DNA from: an uncultured Rhodopirellula sp.
GTDB taxonomy: Bacteria > Planctomycetota > Planctomycetia > Pirellulales > Pirellulaceae
NCBI GenBank assembly: GCA_913061385.1
Contig: CAJXTM010000035.1
Span: forward strand, 1-12,000
Length of the DNA stretch: 12,000 nucleotides
Direction: 5' to 3'
Made by a program: the position numbers and the translations under genes. The notes beneath the pieces were generated by a model. That model saw only the letters and a program-made list of their open reading frames with translations, had not been told where the DNA came from and searched no databases. Of this stretch, positions 1 through 8,272 are shown piece after piece. Numbering within the stretch: the first letter of the stretch is position 1; every line of letters starts with the position of its first letter.

Positions 1-49
1 ACGAGATCAGCCTCGGTCTCGTGGGCTCGGAGATGTGTATAAGAGACAG
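1..49 (+). other. Untrimmed Illumina Nextera i7 adapter (artefact)
   Basis: This is library adapter, not genomic DNA. Positions 1-7 (ACGAGAT) are the 3' end of the P7 primer. Positions 8-15 (CAGCCTCG) are an 8-base i7 index. Positions 16-30 (GTCTCGTGGGCTCGG) are the Nextera read-2 sequence, and 31-49 (AGATGTGTATAAGAGACAG) are the 19-base Tn5 mosaic end used for tagmentation. The organism's sequence starts at 50. Confidence 0.98.
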
Positions 50-898
50 TCGCGACTCTGGTGGGCGATTCTGGTGGGGCTGCTGTTGCCAGTGATTCAG
101 GCGGCACGGGGAGCAGCGAGGCATGTGCAATGACATATCAATCTTCAACCGATTGGTATTGCGCTGCACAACTATCATGGTGCGTTTCGGCGTTTTCCGC
201 CTCAGCGCACGCAAGATAGATTTCATGGTTGAGTATGTTTTAGATTGCCTTGCAGAGAAAATCAGAATGTTCGTGACAACTGGCGAATGAATTGTCGTTG
301 GCACGCGTTAGAATGCCAACGCGGTCTATGCAACGGCGCCCACCTTTAGGTGTTCTTCTTCAAGGTGATCCGGAACAGCCCGGACACACATTACCGATGG
401 ATGCTGAGCTGCTTCCACTGACTATGTAGCGTTCAATCCAGTCTCGGCTCGTTTGGCCACAGCCGATCAGATCGCGGTCGTCTTCCATCGGTTTGAGGAG
501 AGAATGGGAACGGGTTAGTTTACGTGATGCGTTCGATGGCTTATCCCCGCCGATTTTACTCGCGGAAGACACAACGCGGCCCGATTCTTACCGTGCTGAG
601 AAACGGTCGGGCCACACTACAGCCCTTCGAGTGGTGGTGATTTCGGGTTCACCAATGAGGTGGTGAAGGGAATCTGCCCAATCAACTGCGCCAACAACAG
701 CGAACTGTAATCTTTCCGTTACGGTGGTGTTCACTTTGTGCTGGCAGATGCGGCTGTCCGCTTTCTGTTCAAGGCGATATTGATACGATGGCCTCATTGA
801 TTGCTGCCAATGGGCATGAATTGATTCTGGTGGACGTTTTCGTTCGTTGTTCCGGGGACTCACCGTCTGGACCAAATGGCCTTCTTGGGTTCTGCTGA
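50..898 (+). pseudogene. Decayed DUF1559 (prepilin-like) gene, 5' end missing
   Basis: DUF1559 proteins are a large paralogous family of planctomycetes with a type IV prepilin-like N-terminal helix; their function is not established. Family blocks are recognisable in order but in different frames. Codons 50-130 give ILVGLLLPVIQAARGAARHVQ-like sequence, the post-cleavage prepilin helix. Codons 140-229 continue in the same frame with NLQPIGIALHNYHGAFRRFPP. The segment 511-606 gives RDAFDGLSPPILLAEDTTRP, 639-775 gives FTNEVVKGICPINCANNSEL and GGVHFVLADAAVRFL, and 776-823 gives DIDTMASLIAANGHE. Damage includes in-frame stops at 131-133 (TGA), 230-232 (TGA) and 708-710 (TAA, where the family has Tyr), plus at least four frame changes (frames starting at 50, 411, 511, 639 and 776). 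A further frame piece at 411-515 reads STDYVAFNPVSARLATADQI. The start codon and prepilin leader lie beyond the adapter junction. The final in-frame stop is 896-898. Sequencing error is unlikely to explain this much damage, but low coverage at a contig end cannot be excluded. Confidence 0.87.
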
Positions 899-937
899 GT
901 GTGATTAAATTTCCCTTTCAGCCTGATGTTCAGCAGC

Positions 938-2734
938 ATGCCACTTGTTTCCATCGACGATCTTTCCATTGGCTTTCGTGGTCCTTCCCTTCTGGATGGA
1001 GTCTCCGCGACCATCGAGACTGGGCAGCGTATTGGTCTCCTGGGCCGGAATGGAGCAGGCAAGACGACGCTGATGAGATTGCTGGATGGGAAAATGCAGC
1101 CCGATTCGGGCGTAATCAATGTCAGTCCGGGAGCAAGAATCGCCCGCCTGACACAGGATGTACCACGTGACCTTGAGGGCACGATTCACGAAGTTGTGAC
1201 CGCGGGCCAGTCAGATACAGATGACCCTGAGTTCCAGTGGCAAATCCAACATGCCGTCGATTCCACCCTGTCTCGGATGCAGCTGGTTCCCGAGATTGAA
1301 TTTCAGACACTTTCCAGCGGCATGAAGCGTCGAGTCCTGTTAGCGAGGGCGATTGCGTCTGAGCCAGATATTTTGCTGCTGGATGAACCCACCAACCATC
1401 TCGATATCTCCTCCATCCTGTGGCTGGAGAATTTTCTGGCGAGGTGGAGGAAAACCTTGATCTTTGTCACGCACGATAGATCTTTCCTGCAAAATTTGGC
1501 CACACGGATCTGGGAGATCGATCGTGGAAGGCTGTTTGATTGGTCCTGTGATTATTCAACCTTTCTGAAACGGAAAGAGGCGGCGATTGCAGCAGAGGAA
1601 AAACAGAACGCTTTGTTCGATAAGCGATTAGCCGAGGAAGAAGTCTGGATTCGTCAGGGGATCAAAGCTCGACGAACACGTAATGAAGGACGTGTGCGTG
1701 CACTCAAAGTGATGAGAGTTGAACGATCCGATCGTCGACAAGGCGAAGGCAAGGCAAAGATGAGGTTGCAGGAGGCAGAGCGAACGGGAGCACTTGTTAC
1801 CGATGTCAAAGAAATGTCTTTTGGATACGGTGACCAGAAGATCATTGATGGCTTCACCACCATGCTGATGCGAGGTGATAAGGTCGGGATTATTGGACCC
1901 AATGGTGTAGGGAAGACGACGTTGCTGAAGTTGCTGCTGGGACAACTCAAACCACACGAAGGCAGCGTGCGGATGGGAACTAACTTGCAGATTGCCTACT
2001 TTGATCAGCTTAGAGATACGCTTGATCCTGATAAGACTGTGGTCGAGAACGTCGGTGAGGGGAGTGACAAAATTCAGATTGGCAACAAGACCAAACACAT
2101 CATGGGCTACCTGCAGGACTTTCTATTCACTCCCGAAAGAGCACGTACCGAGGTGAGGTTCCTGTCGGGTGGGGAACGAAACAGGGCATTGCTCGCACGT
2201 CTGATGACGAAGCCAGCAAATGTAATTGTTCTCGACGAACCTACGAATGATTTGGATAGTGAAACACTGGAACTGCTCGAGGAGCAGTTGGCAGACTTTA
2301 ATGGAACTCTGCTGATGGTCAGTCACGACCGAACATTTCTCAACAATGTCGTAACGAGCACCATTGTCTTTGAAGAGGGTGGTGTCCATGAATATGCTGG
2401 AGGCTACGACGAGTGGAGAGCTGCTGTTGCCAGAAAACTGGCGGATCAAACAGAGACATCTCAGCCGGCAACCGACAGCAGCAGGAACGAGAAGCTGAAA
2501 ACAGCTCCCGCAGAAATCAAAAAACTCTCGTACAAAGACAAGCGGGAATTAGAACAATTGCCTAAGAAGATCGAGGCGATGGAGGTGGCCATCGCTGCAC
2601 TTCATGAGGAGATGGCCGCAACAGACTATTATCAAAAACCAGCCGATGTGATTGCATCGGACGCTTCCCAGCTGAAAAAGTTGGAGGGTGAACTGGCGGA
2701 GTCTTATTCACGGTGGGAAAAACTGGAGTCCTGA
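938..2734 (+). CDS. uup: ABC-F family ATPase, Uup type
   Basis: A soluble, 598-residue duplicated ATPase without membrane segments. ABC-F proteins bind the ribosome E site and act on translation; Uup members are also tied to ribosome quality and DNA stability. The first ATPase domain has Walker A GRNGAGKTT (36-44), signature LSSGMKRR (125-132), Walker B ILLLDEPTNHLD (145-156) and switch His179. The inter-domain linker (about 201-286) carries the charged WIRQGIKARRTRNEGR segment typical of Uup. The second domain has Walker A GPNGVGKTT (320-328), LSGGERNR (409-416), Walker B VIVLDEPTNDLD (429-440) and His463. A charged helical C-terminal extension (about 516-598) with LSYKDKRELEQLPKKIEAME fits the Uup coiled coil. 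The first signature has Ser instead of the usual first Gly of LSGG. ATG 938 was chosen because MPLVSIDD aligns with the start of E. coli Uup (MSLISM); ATG 926 would add four residues. No Shine-Dalgarno sequence is visible. The gene begins 39 bases after the DUF1559 pseudogene. Subfamily assignment is strong; cellular role is by homology. Confidence 0.95.
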   Translation: MPLVSIDDLSIGFRGPSLLDGVSATIETGQRIGLLGRNGAGKTTLMRLLDGKMQPDSGVINVSPGARIARLTQDVPRDLEGTIHEVVTAGQSDTDDPEFQWQIQHAVDSTLSRMQLVPEIEFQTLSSGMKRRVLLARAIASEPDILLLDEPTNHLDISSILWLENFLARWRKTLIFVTHDRSFLQNLATRIWEIDRGRLFDWSCDYSTFLKRKEAAIAAEEKQNALFDKRLAEEEVWIRQGIKARRTRNEGRVRALKVMRVERSDRRQGEGKAKMRLQEAERTGALVTDVKEMSFGYGDQKIIDGFTTMLMRGDKVGIIGPNGVGKTTLLKLLLGQLKPHEGSVRMGTNLQIAYFDQLRDTLDPDKTVVENVGEGSDKIQIGNKTKHIMGYLQDFLFTPERARTEVRFLSGGERNRALLARLMTKPANVIVLDEPTNDLDSETLELLEEQLADFNGTLLMVSHDRTFLNNVVTSTIVFEEGGVHEYAGGYDEWRAAVARKLADQTETSQPATDSSRNEKLKTAPAEIKKLSYKDKRELEQLPKKIEAMEVAIAALHEEMAATDYYQKPADVIASDASQLKKLEGELAESYSRWEKLES

Positions 2735-2965
2735 TCGCAGGAATTGGGCTAGCTTCGTTTGTTTTCCTCACTCCGTAGCAAGACCCATCGGTGCAATCGG
2801 AAGACGAATTATTGGCTGGTGTGCGGCATTCCTGCGAAATATGGGGTTTTTCCTCAAGACGGCGTTACAGAATCAGGTCATGGGACCATCGGTAAATGAT
2901 GAAAAACGAGTAGATTTGCCCCGTCTGGGTCAGGCTTGATCCGTCTCGAAGCAAAATCCGGCTCT

Positions 2966-2991
2966 TGGGTGAATCTCTGTTAAACTAGCGT
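2966..2991 (+). promoter_or_regulatory. Possible promoter of the cytochrome/DUF1501 pair
   Basis: TGGGTGAATC (2966-2975), then three bases, then GTTAAACTAGCGT (2979-2991), which includes TGTTAAACT, an extended -10-like string (TG, one base, TAAACT). A closely similar arrangement occurs upstream of the gene at 8352. There is no good TTGACA-like -35 at standard spacing. The call rests on the resemblance between the two leaders and is tentative. Confidence 0.3.
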
Positions 2992-2993
2992 AA

Positions 2994-3008
2994 GGGAATC
3001 CGGTTCCC
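2994..3008 (+). repeat. Short inverted repeat in leader
   Basis: GGGAA-TCCGG-TTCCC forms a perfect 5-bp stem with a 5-base loop. It sits eight bases after the possible -10 element, where an operator or the first bases of the transcript would lie. Without the single T at 2999 the sequence GGAACCGGTTCC would be a perfect palindrome. Function is unknown and chance is possible. Confidence 0.3.
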
Positions 3009-3160
3009 CCCACCGCTGGTGTCTTCTATTGGCACCGCACCGCAAGTTCATCTGAGCCGCTACAGAGAAGCGTTCTCAGCTTCCCAATCTAATGACGGAT
3101 TCTGGTGATCTTCCACTCCCCAGGCTCCTTCGCTCCTCTGTTTTGACGCAACTCAAATCC

Positions 3161-6100
3161 ATGAAACTGTTTTCTCGGCTTTGTTACATCAGCACTCGAT
3201 TGATTCTTGTTCTTCTCGCGTTCCTGATGCTCACGGGAGTATTCAACGCTGAGGCTGAAGAAGTTGATTTCAATACACAGATTCGACCTCTGTTATCAAA
3301 CAATTGTCTGACCTGTCATGGGCCGGACGAAGACGAGCGGGCAGCCGGACTGCGGCTCGATACAGAAGCAGGTTCGCGGTTGGATCTAGGGGGATATGCT
3401 GCCATTACGCCGGGGAACCCCAGTGCGAGCGAATTACTTCAACGCCTGACGACGGACGATGATGAGTTGAAGATGCCGCCCGAGGGAAAAGGCAGTCGCT
3501 TGACGCCTGAAGAAGTTGAGCTTGTTCGTCGCTGGATTGCTGAGGGTGGAAGCTATCAAAAGCATTGGGCGTATGAAAAGCCAGTGCGTCCGTCTCTTCC
3601 GATTGTGAACAAGACCCAATGGCCGCGGAATTCAGTTGACCATTTTGTGTTGGCTGAGTTGGAGGCACGGGGACTCAAGCCTTCGCCTGAGGCTGATCGT
3701 TGGACTTTGGCGAGACGTGTTTCATTGGACCTGATCGGTTTACCGCCGTCTTGGGAGGAAGCGCAGGCGTTCGTCGAGGATGAACAGCCCGATGCATACG
3801 AACAATATGTTGGTCGGTTACTGGAGAAGCCTGCTTTTGGTGAGCGCTGGGCACGAGTTTGGCTCGACCTTGCCCGCTATGCTGATTCAGCTGGCTATGC
3901 CGATGACCCTCCGAGAACCATCTGGGCATTCCGTGACTACGTCATTAAATCCCTAAATGAAAACAAGCCATTCAATCAATTCACGATCGAGCAAATCGCA
4001 GGCGATTTACTCGAGAATCCAACGCAAGACCAACTGGCCGCAACTGCCTTCCATCGCAACACCCTGACGAATAATGAAGGGGGAACCAATGATGAAGAGT
4101 TCCGTAACGTTGCTGTAATTGATCGTGTGAATACGACAATGGCTGTGTGGATGGGGACGACGATCGCGTGTGCACAATGTCATACGCACAAGTACGACCC
4201 GATTACTCAGGAAGAGTACTTTAAGTTCTTTGCGTTTTTTAATAACACGCAGGATGCAGACCGGCGAAATGAAAGTCCTATCGTCGACATTTGGTCAGAA
4301 GAACAGAAGATAGAAAAACAACGTCTGGCTGAGCAAGTAATCGCATTGCAGCGAATCATCGAGACCGGAACGCCTGAGTTGCAGAAGGCAGAGCGAGATT
4401 GGTTGGCTGGATTGGAAACCGAAGCAACATGGATAACGTTGGATCCGTCTGATCTGTACGCAGACAACCGTGAGTTAACCGCTCAAGATGGCTGGATTGT
4501 GGGGGGAGAAAGGAAGCCAGAGACGGATCAGTACAGATTGACGTTTCCTATCCCCAATGGCGATCTCGTTGGCATACGTCTGGAAGTTCCAAGCGAGCAG
4601 AGCGACAACTTCGTTGTTACAAATGTTGCAGCCATGTTGAGAAAGAAAGGCAAGGCCGCCATCGATGCGAGATATGTGCGAGTCGATTTGGCTGGTGCAG
4701 GGAAAATGATCCACTTGGCAGAGATACAGGCATTTGTTGATGGTGATAACGTCGCAATGTCAGGCACTGTGACCGCGAGTTCAGAGGACTTCGGGGGGAA
4801 AAATGAATATGTAAACGACGGCAAGACTGATGGGCAGTTTAATAATCGCTCAGTGAGTCACACCAAAATCGAAAAAGATCCGTGGATTGAAATTGACTTG
4901 GGCGAGTTGAGTTCAATTGACCGTATAGCTCTCTGGAATCGTACAGACAGTGCTCCTGCTATACAACAAAGGCTAAAGGGATACCGAGTTTCATTGTTGA
5001 ATGAAAATCGCGATGTGGTTTGGGAGCGAACACCAAAGGATGTTCCATCACCCAGTTCTGAATTCAATACTGGTGGTCCGTCGAGATTGCCACTGGCAGT
5101 TGCATTCGCAGATCATGAACAAGACGGATTTCCTGCCGCTGCTGTTTTGCAGGAAGATGGAAATGGTTGGGCAATTGCCCCTAAGGTGGGACGTCCGCAC
5201 ACGCTCACGTTGCTGCCGCGGCAACCAGTGGCGTTGGAAGACGTTGATTTGATTCTGACAATCGAGCAGGAATCCAAGTTTCCCAAGCATGTGATCGACC
5301 GGTTTCGTGTTGCGATGACGTCTGATCAGGGGCTGGCAAAGGTTGCCGCGATTCCGCCCGAGATACTACATCTTGTGCGAAGTTGGCAGGCAAAGCAGGA
5401 ACTCAGTGACGCTGATGTGGCAGAATTGTCTGCCTACTACCGAAGTATCACACCTTTATTGAAGTCTCAGCGAGAAGAACTGAAAAAGACAGAGGCGAGT
5501 TTAGCTGCGATCAAGCCCGCAACCACTGTTCCCGTCATGGCGCAGGTAGCCGATTCTGCCAAGCGTGAAAGTCGTGTTCAGCTTCGTGGTAATTACCAGA
5601 ACACTGGTGTTGTTGTAGAAGAGGGAACACCTTCGGCATTTCATGCCTTGCCCGAAGGTGCCAAACGCGATCGTTTAGCGTTGGCAAAGTGGTTGGTTGA
5701 TGACGAAAACCCCTTGACCGCCCGCGTGATTGCTAACCGTCATTGGGAAGAGATCTTTGGTGTAGGAATTGTTCAGACAAGCGAGGAATTTGGATCGCAA
5801 GGTGACTTGCCCTCGCATCCACAATTGCTGGATTGGCTGGCTGTTGAGTTGCAGCAGAACGGCTGGGACTTAAAGCAGCTGCTGACTGTGCTGGTGACCT
5901 CCGCAACTTATCGTCAGAGCTCCTATTCCAGTGAAGAACTTCGACTTGCTGATCCGGCAAATCGTTTCTACGCCAGAGGACCAAGGTTCCGAGTTTCTGC
6001 CGAAATGGTCAGGGATCAGGCACTGTTCGTCAGCGGTTTGTTGAGTGATCGTATGTATGGTCCACCCGTCAAACCACCGCAGCCTTCGCTTGGGCTCAAG

Positions 6101-6607
6101 GCAGCTTTTGGCTCCGCGACTGACTGGCAAGCGAGCACTGGAGAAAATCGTTATAGACGAGGACTTTATACGTCATGGCGGCGTTCCAGTCCCTATCCAT
6201 CCATGGCTCAATTTGATGCCCCCAACCGCGAAGTGTGTACTGTCCGTCGCATTCGTACTAACACGCCGCTACAGGCGCTAGTGACTCTGAACGATCCCGT
6301 CTATGTCGAAGCGGCTCAAGCGATGGCCCGGTCGATGATTGCTCAAAGTAACGATCCTGCCCAAAGAATTCAGTATGCCTTTCGTCATTGCCTGCTCCGT
6401 GAACCATCCGAAGCCGAGGTTAAGCGTATCACTGACTTGTTCCGTATTGTGGCGAAGGAATTTGAAGACCAGTTGGAGCAGGCTGAGCAAATGGCAACCG
6501 TGCCAATTGGACCTTTGCCAGAAGGTGGAAACGCAATCGAGTTCGCTGCTTGGACGGTCGTGGGCAATGTGATTTTGAATCTTGATGAAATGTTTATGAA
6601 ACGCTGA
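3161..6607 (+). CDS. Exported PSCyt1-DUF1549-F5/8C-DUF1553 protein
   Basis: A 1148-residue secreted protein of the planctomycete cytochrome-domain family (PSCyt1, PSCyt2/DUF1549, PSD1/DUF1553). Residues 1-32 (MKLFSRLC..., hydrophobic core, AEA before EEVDF) look like a Sec signal peptide. PSCyt1 follows at about 35-130 with haem motif CLTCH (49-53) and possible axial Met105 in LKMPPEG. DUF1549 covers about 130-365 and ends near a second CxxCH, CAQCH (337-341), in the conserved CAQCHTHKYDP context. A charged coiled coil lies near 380-420. A discoidin-like F5/8 type C domain spans about 503-622 (VRVDLAGAGKMIHLAEIQAF, then DPWIEIDLGELSSIDRIALW). DUF1553 spans about 835-1087, starting RLALAKWLVDDENPLTARVIANRHW, and the chain ends NLDEMFMKR as usual. 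ATG 3161 was chosen because it places a normal signal peptide first; ATG 3092 would add an acidic 23-residue extension. The reaction is unknown; haem attachment and carbohydrate or surface binding are inferred. The DUF1501 gene follows after 56 bases, so co-transcription is likely. Confidence 0.94.
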   Translation: MKLFSRLCYISTRLILVLLAFLMLTGVFNAEAEEVDFNTQIRPLLSNNCLTCHGPDEDERAAGLRLDTEAGSRLDLGGYAAITPGNPSASELLQRLTTDDDELKMPPEGKGSRLTPEEVELVRRWIAEGGSYQKHWAYEKPVRPSLPIVNKTQWPRNSVDHFVLAELEARGLKPSPEADRWTLARRVSLDLIGLPPSWEEAQAFVEDEQPDAYEQYVGRLLEKPAFGERWARVWLDLARYADSAGYADDPPRTIWAFRDYVIKSLNENKPFNQFTIEQIAGDLLENPTQDQLAATAFHRNTLTNNEGGTNDEEFRNVAVIDRVNTTMAVWMGTTIACAQCHTHKYDPITQEEYFKFFAFFNNTQDADRRNESPIVDIWSEEQKIEKQRLAEQVIALQRIIETGTPELQKAERDWLAGLETEATWITLDPSDLYADNRELTAQDGWIVGGERKPETDQYRLTFPIPNGDLVGIRLEVPSEQSDNFVVTNVAAMLRKKGKAAIDARYVRVDLAGAGKMIHLAEIQAFVDGDNVAMSGTVTASSEDFGGKNEYVNDGKTDGQFNNRSVSHTKIEKDPWIEIDLGELSSIDRIALWNRTDSAPAIQQRLKGYRVSLLNENRDVVWERTPKDVPSPSSEFNTGGPSRLPLAVAFADHEQDGFPAAAVLQEDGNGWAIAPKVGRPHTLTLLPRQPVALEDVDLILTIEQESKFPKHVIDRFRVAMTSDQGLAKVAAIPPEILHLVRSWQAKQELSDADVAELSAYYRSITPLLKSQREELKKTEASLAAIKPATTVPVMAQVADSAKRESRVQLRGNYQNTGVVVEEGTPSAFHALPEGAKRDRLALAKWLVDDENPLTARVIANRHWEEIFGVGIVQTSEEFGSQGDLPSHPQLLDWLAVELQQNGWDLKQLLTVLVTSATYRQSSYSSEELRLADPANRFYARGPRFRVSAEMVRDQALFVSGLLSDRMYGPPVKPPQPSLGLKAAFGSATDWQASTGENRYRRGLYTSWRRSSPYPSMAQFDAPNREVCTVRRIRTNTPLQALVTLNDPVYVEAAQAMARSMIAQSNDPAQRIQYAFRHCLLREPSEAEVKRITDLFRIVAKEFEDQLEQAEQMATVPIGPLPEGGNAIEFAAWTVVGNVILNLDEMFMKR

Positions 6608-6663
6608 TGCAGTTCCGATTTTTACTCCTCTTTGTTCCACCCGAATATCTTTCGTAGCCAGTC

Positions 6664-8115
6664 ATGAAACGAACCCACGAACAATTGCAGCAGCAGACTC
6701 GACGACACTTTTTTCAACAGTCTGCAGCAGGGCTGGGCGGGATTGCCTTGAATAGTCTGTTAGCGTCTGAAGGAAGTGGTGCGGACAGAACAGCCGCCAA
6801 TCCACTGGCGCCGCAACTGCCGCATTTTCCGGCTAAAGCAAAACGTGTCATTTATTTGCATATGACTGGCTCGCCTCCAAACCTCGACATGTTTGATCGG
6901 AAGCCTGAATTGGTCAAACGAAATGCAGAAGACTGTCCCGACCAGTTTCTTGCAGGACGAAAATTTGCGTTCACTTCTGGAGTTCCAAAGCTGATGGGAT
7001 CGCCTAGAAAGTGGTCGCAAGTTGGCGAGTCAGGTATGTGGATGTCGGACGCCATTCCGAATTTTCACGATATTGCAGATGAAATGTGTGTGGTCCATTC
7101 GATGCACACTGATCAGTTCAATCACGCACCAGCAGAGTTGTTGGCATATACGGGATCACCGCGGTCAGGAAGACCATCGATCGGGTCTTGGGTCACCTAT
7201 GGCTTGGGTAGTGAGAACGAGAACCTGCCAGGTTTCGTGGTGCTGATATCAAGTGGTGTGCAGCCCAACGGCGGTAAAAATTCATTTGGAAGTGGATTTC
7301 TTCCGTCGGTGTATCAAGGGGTGCAGTGTCGGTCCAAAGGTGATCCCGTTCTCTATGCCTCTAATCCCAAGGGAATGGATCGTAGCATGCGACGCTTGAG
7401 CCTTGATGCTCTTAAAGACCTCAATGAAATTCAGGCAAATGAATTGGGACACCCCGAAACGTTGACAAGAATTTCGCAGTATGAATTAGCGTTTCGGATG
7501 CAAACTGCTGTCCCCGAAGTGATGGATATCTCACAGGAATCGCAGCAGACTCTTGATAACTATGGTGCAAAGGTTGGTGGTTCCAGTCTTGCAAATAATT
7601 GCCTGCTGGCGAGGCGATTGGTGGAGTCCGGCGTGCGATTTGTCCAGTTATTTGACTGGGGCTGGGATTTTCATGGAACTGGAAAGCAGGAAGGTTTGAC
7701 CGAGGGCTTGACCAACAAATGCGCCACGATGGACAAGCCGATCTCCGCGTTGATCAAAGACCTGAAACAACGCGACTTGTTGAGGGACACGCTTGTTGTG
7801 TGGGGTGGGGAGTTCGGTCGAACACCTTTTCGTGAAGGACGCACTGCAAAAAGTGCTGTGCTGGGACGTGATCATTACCCAGATGTGTTCTCGATGTGGA
7901 TGGCTGGGGGCGGCGTAAAGGGTGGCTTCGATTACGGAAGTTCCGATGAATTGGGTTTCAGCATCGCGGAAAATCCTGTCCACGTGCACGATCTGCAGGC
8001 TACCATCCTGCACCAACTTGGTTTTGATCATGAGAAACTGACCTACCGCTTTCAGGGCCGGGACTATCGCCTGACAGACGTTCATGGAAAAGTGGTAAAA
8101 GATCTGTTGGCTTGA
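6664..8115 (+). CDS. Tat-exported DUF1501 family protein
   Basis: A 483-residue protein of the DUF1501 family, related in fold to the alkaline phosphatase/sulfatase superfamily; its substrate is unknown. The N-terminus has a twin-arginine signal, TRRHFFQQSAAGLGGIAL (Arg13-Arg14 followed by a hydrophobic stretch), so export in a folded state through Tat is likely. Family blocks follow: RVIYLHMTGSPPNLDMFDRKP (61-81), IPNFHDIADEMCVVHSMHTD (131-150), NHAPAELLAYTGSPRSGRPS (153-172) with the preceding conserved Gln/His region, LLARRLVESGVRFVQL (314-329), VVWGGEFGRTP (378-388), GRDHYPDVFSMWMAGGGVKGG (401-421) and VHDLQATILHQLGFDHEKLTY (441-461). Length is normal for the family and no frame damage is seen. 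Asp and His residues in these blocks could bind metal, by analogy with the superfamily. It is the standard downstream partner of DUF1549/DUF1553 proteins, here 56 bases away with no terminator between. No Shine-Dalgarno sequence is visible upstream of the ATG. Confidence 0.95.
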   Translation: MKRTHEQLQQQTRRHFFQQSAAGLGGIALNSLLASEGSGADRTAANPLAPQLPHFPAKAKRVIYLHMTGSPPNLDMFDRKPELVKRNAEDCPDQFLAGRKFAFTSGVPKLMGSPRKWSQVGESGMWMSDAIPNFHDIADEMCVVHSMHTDQFNHAPAELLAYTGSPRSGRPSIGSWVTYGLGSENENLPGFVVLISSGVQPNGGKNSFGSGFLPSVYQGVQCRSKGDPVLYASNPKGMDRSMRRLSLDALKDLNEIQANELGHPETLTRISQYELAFRMQTAVPEVMDISQESQQTLDNYGAKVGGSSLANNCLLARRLVESGVRFVQLFDWGWDFHGTGKQEGLTEGLTNKCATMDKPISALIKDLKQRDLLRDTLVVWGGEFGRTPFREGRTAKSAVLGRDHYPDVFSMWMAGGGVKGGFDYGSSDELGFSIAENPVHVHDLQATILHQLGFDHEKLTYRFQGRDYRLTDVHGKVVKDLLA

Positions 8116-8272
8116 CTTGGGTGAGTGCTCAGATGAACCGCAAGTGCAATCGGTTAGTGATCCGAAACCACAGTTGCTGACCGTGGGAAGATGTTTTGCG
8201 GCTGACCAACGATGTTGCGGCGAAATCGATTGCTTTGGCTGCTCTATGTTGTGATTTGACTATGTATTTCGC

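Larger units (their letters stand above)
2735..3160. other. Intergenic leader between uup and the cytochrome gene
   Basis: No convincing gene lies here. The + reading frame running from inside uup to 2939 has no recognisable domain and lacks planctomycete protein-family features. The region holds a possible -10 element (2981-2986) and two short perfect inverted repeats: GGGAA/TTCCC around TCCGG (2994-3008) and GAGAA/TTCTC around GCG (3065-3077). Immediately at the uup stop is TCCTG-ATCG-CAGGA (2729-2742), a 5-bp stem without a following T run, too weak to call a terminator. If translation starts at ATG 3092 rather than 3161, the last 69 bases are coding. Confidence 0.6.

Noticed and set aside
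360..1189. Minus-strand open frames at 360-572, 588-875, 769-1182 and 905-1189
   Set aside because: They lie antisense to the DUF1559 pseudogene and to the start of uup, and their translations show no domain. The forward strand explains the sequence better.
2729..2742. Rho-independent terminator after uup (TCCTG-ATCG-CAGGA)
   Set aside because: The stem has only five base pairs, overlaps the stop codon and is not followed by a T run.
2688..2939. Small + ORF (83 aa) overlapping the end of uup
   Set aside because: Its first part is uup in another frame and the rest lacks any recognisable motif or start signal.
8116..8272. Possible small gene or RNA after the DUF1501 gene
   Set aside because: No frame gives a recognisable peptide, and I see no tRNA-like fold, repeat series or strong hairpin.
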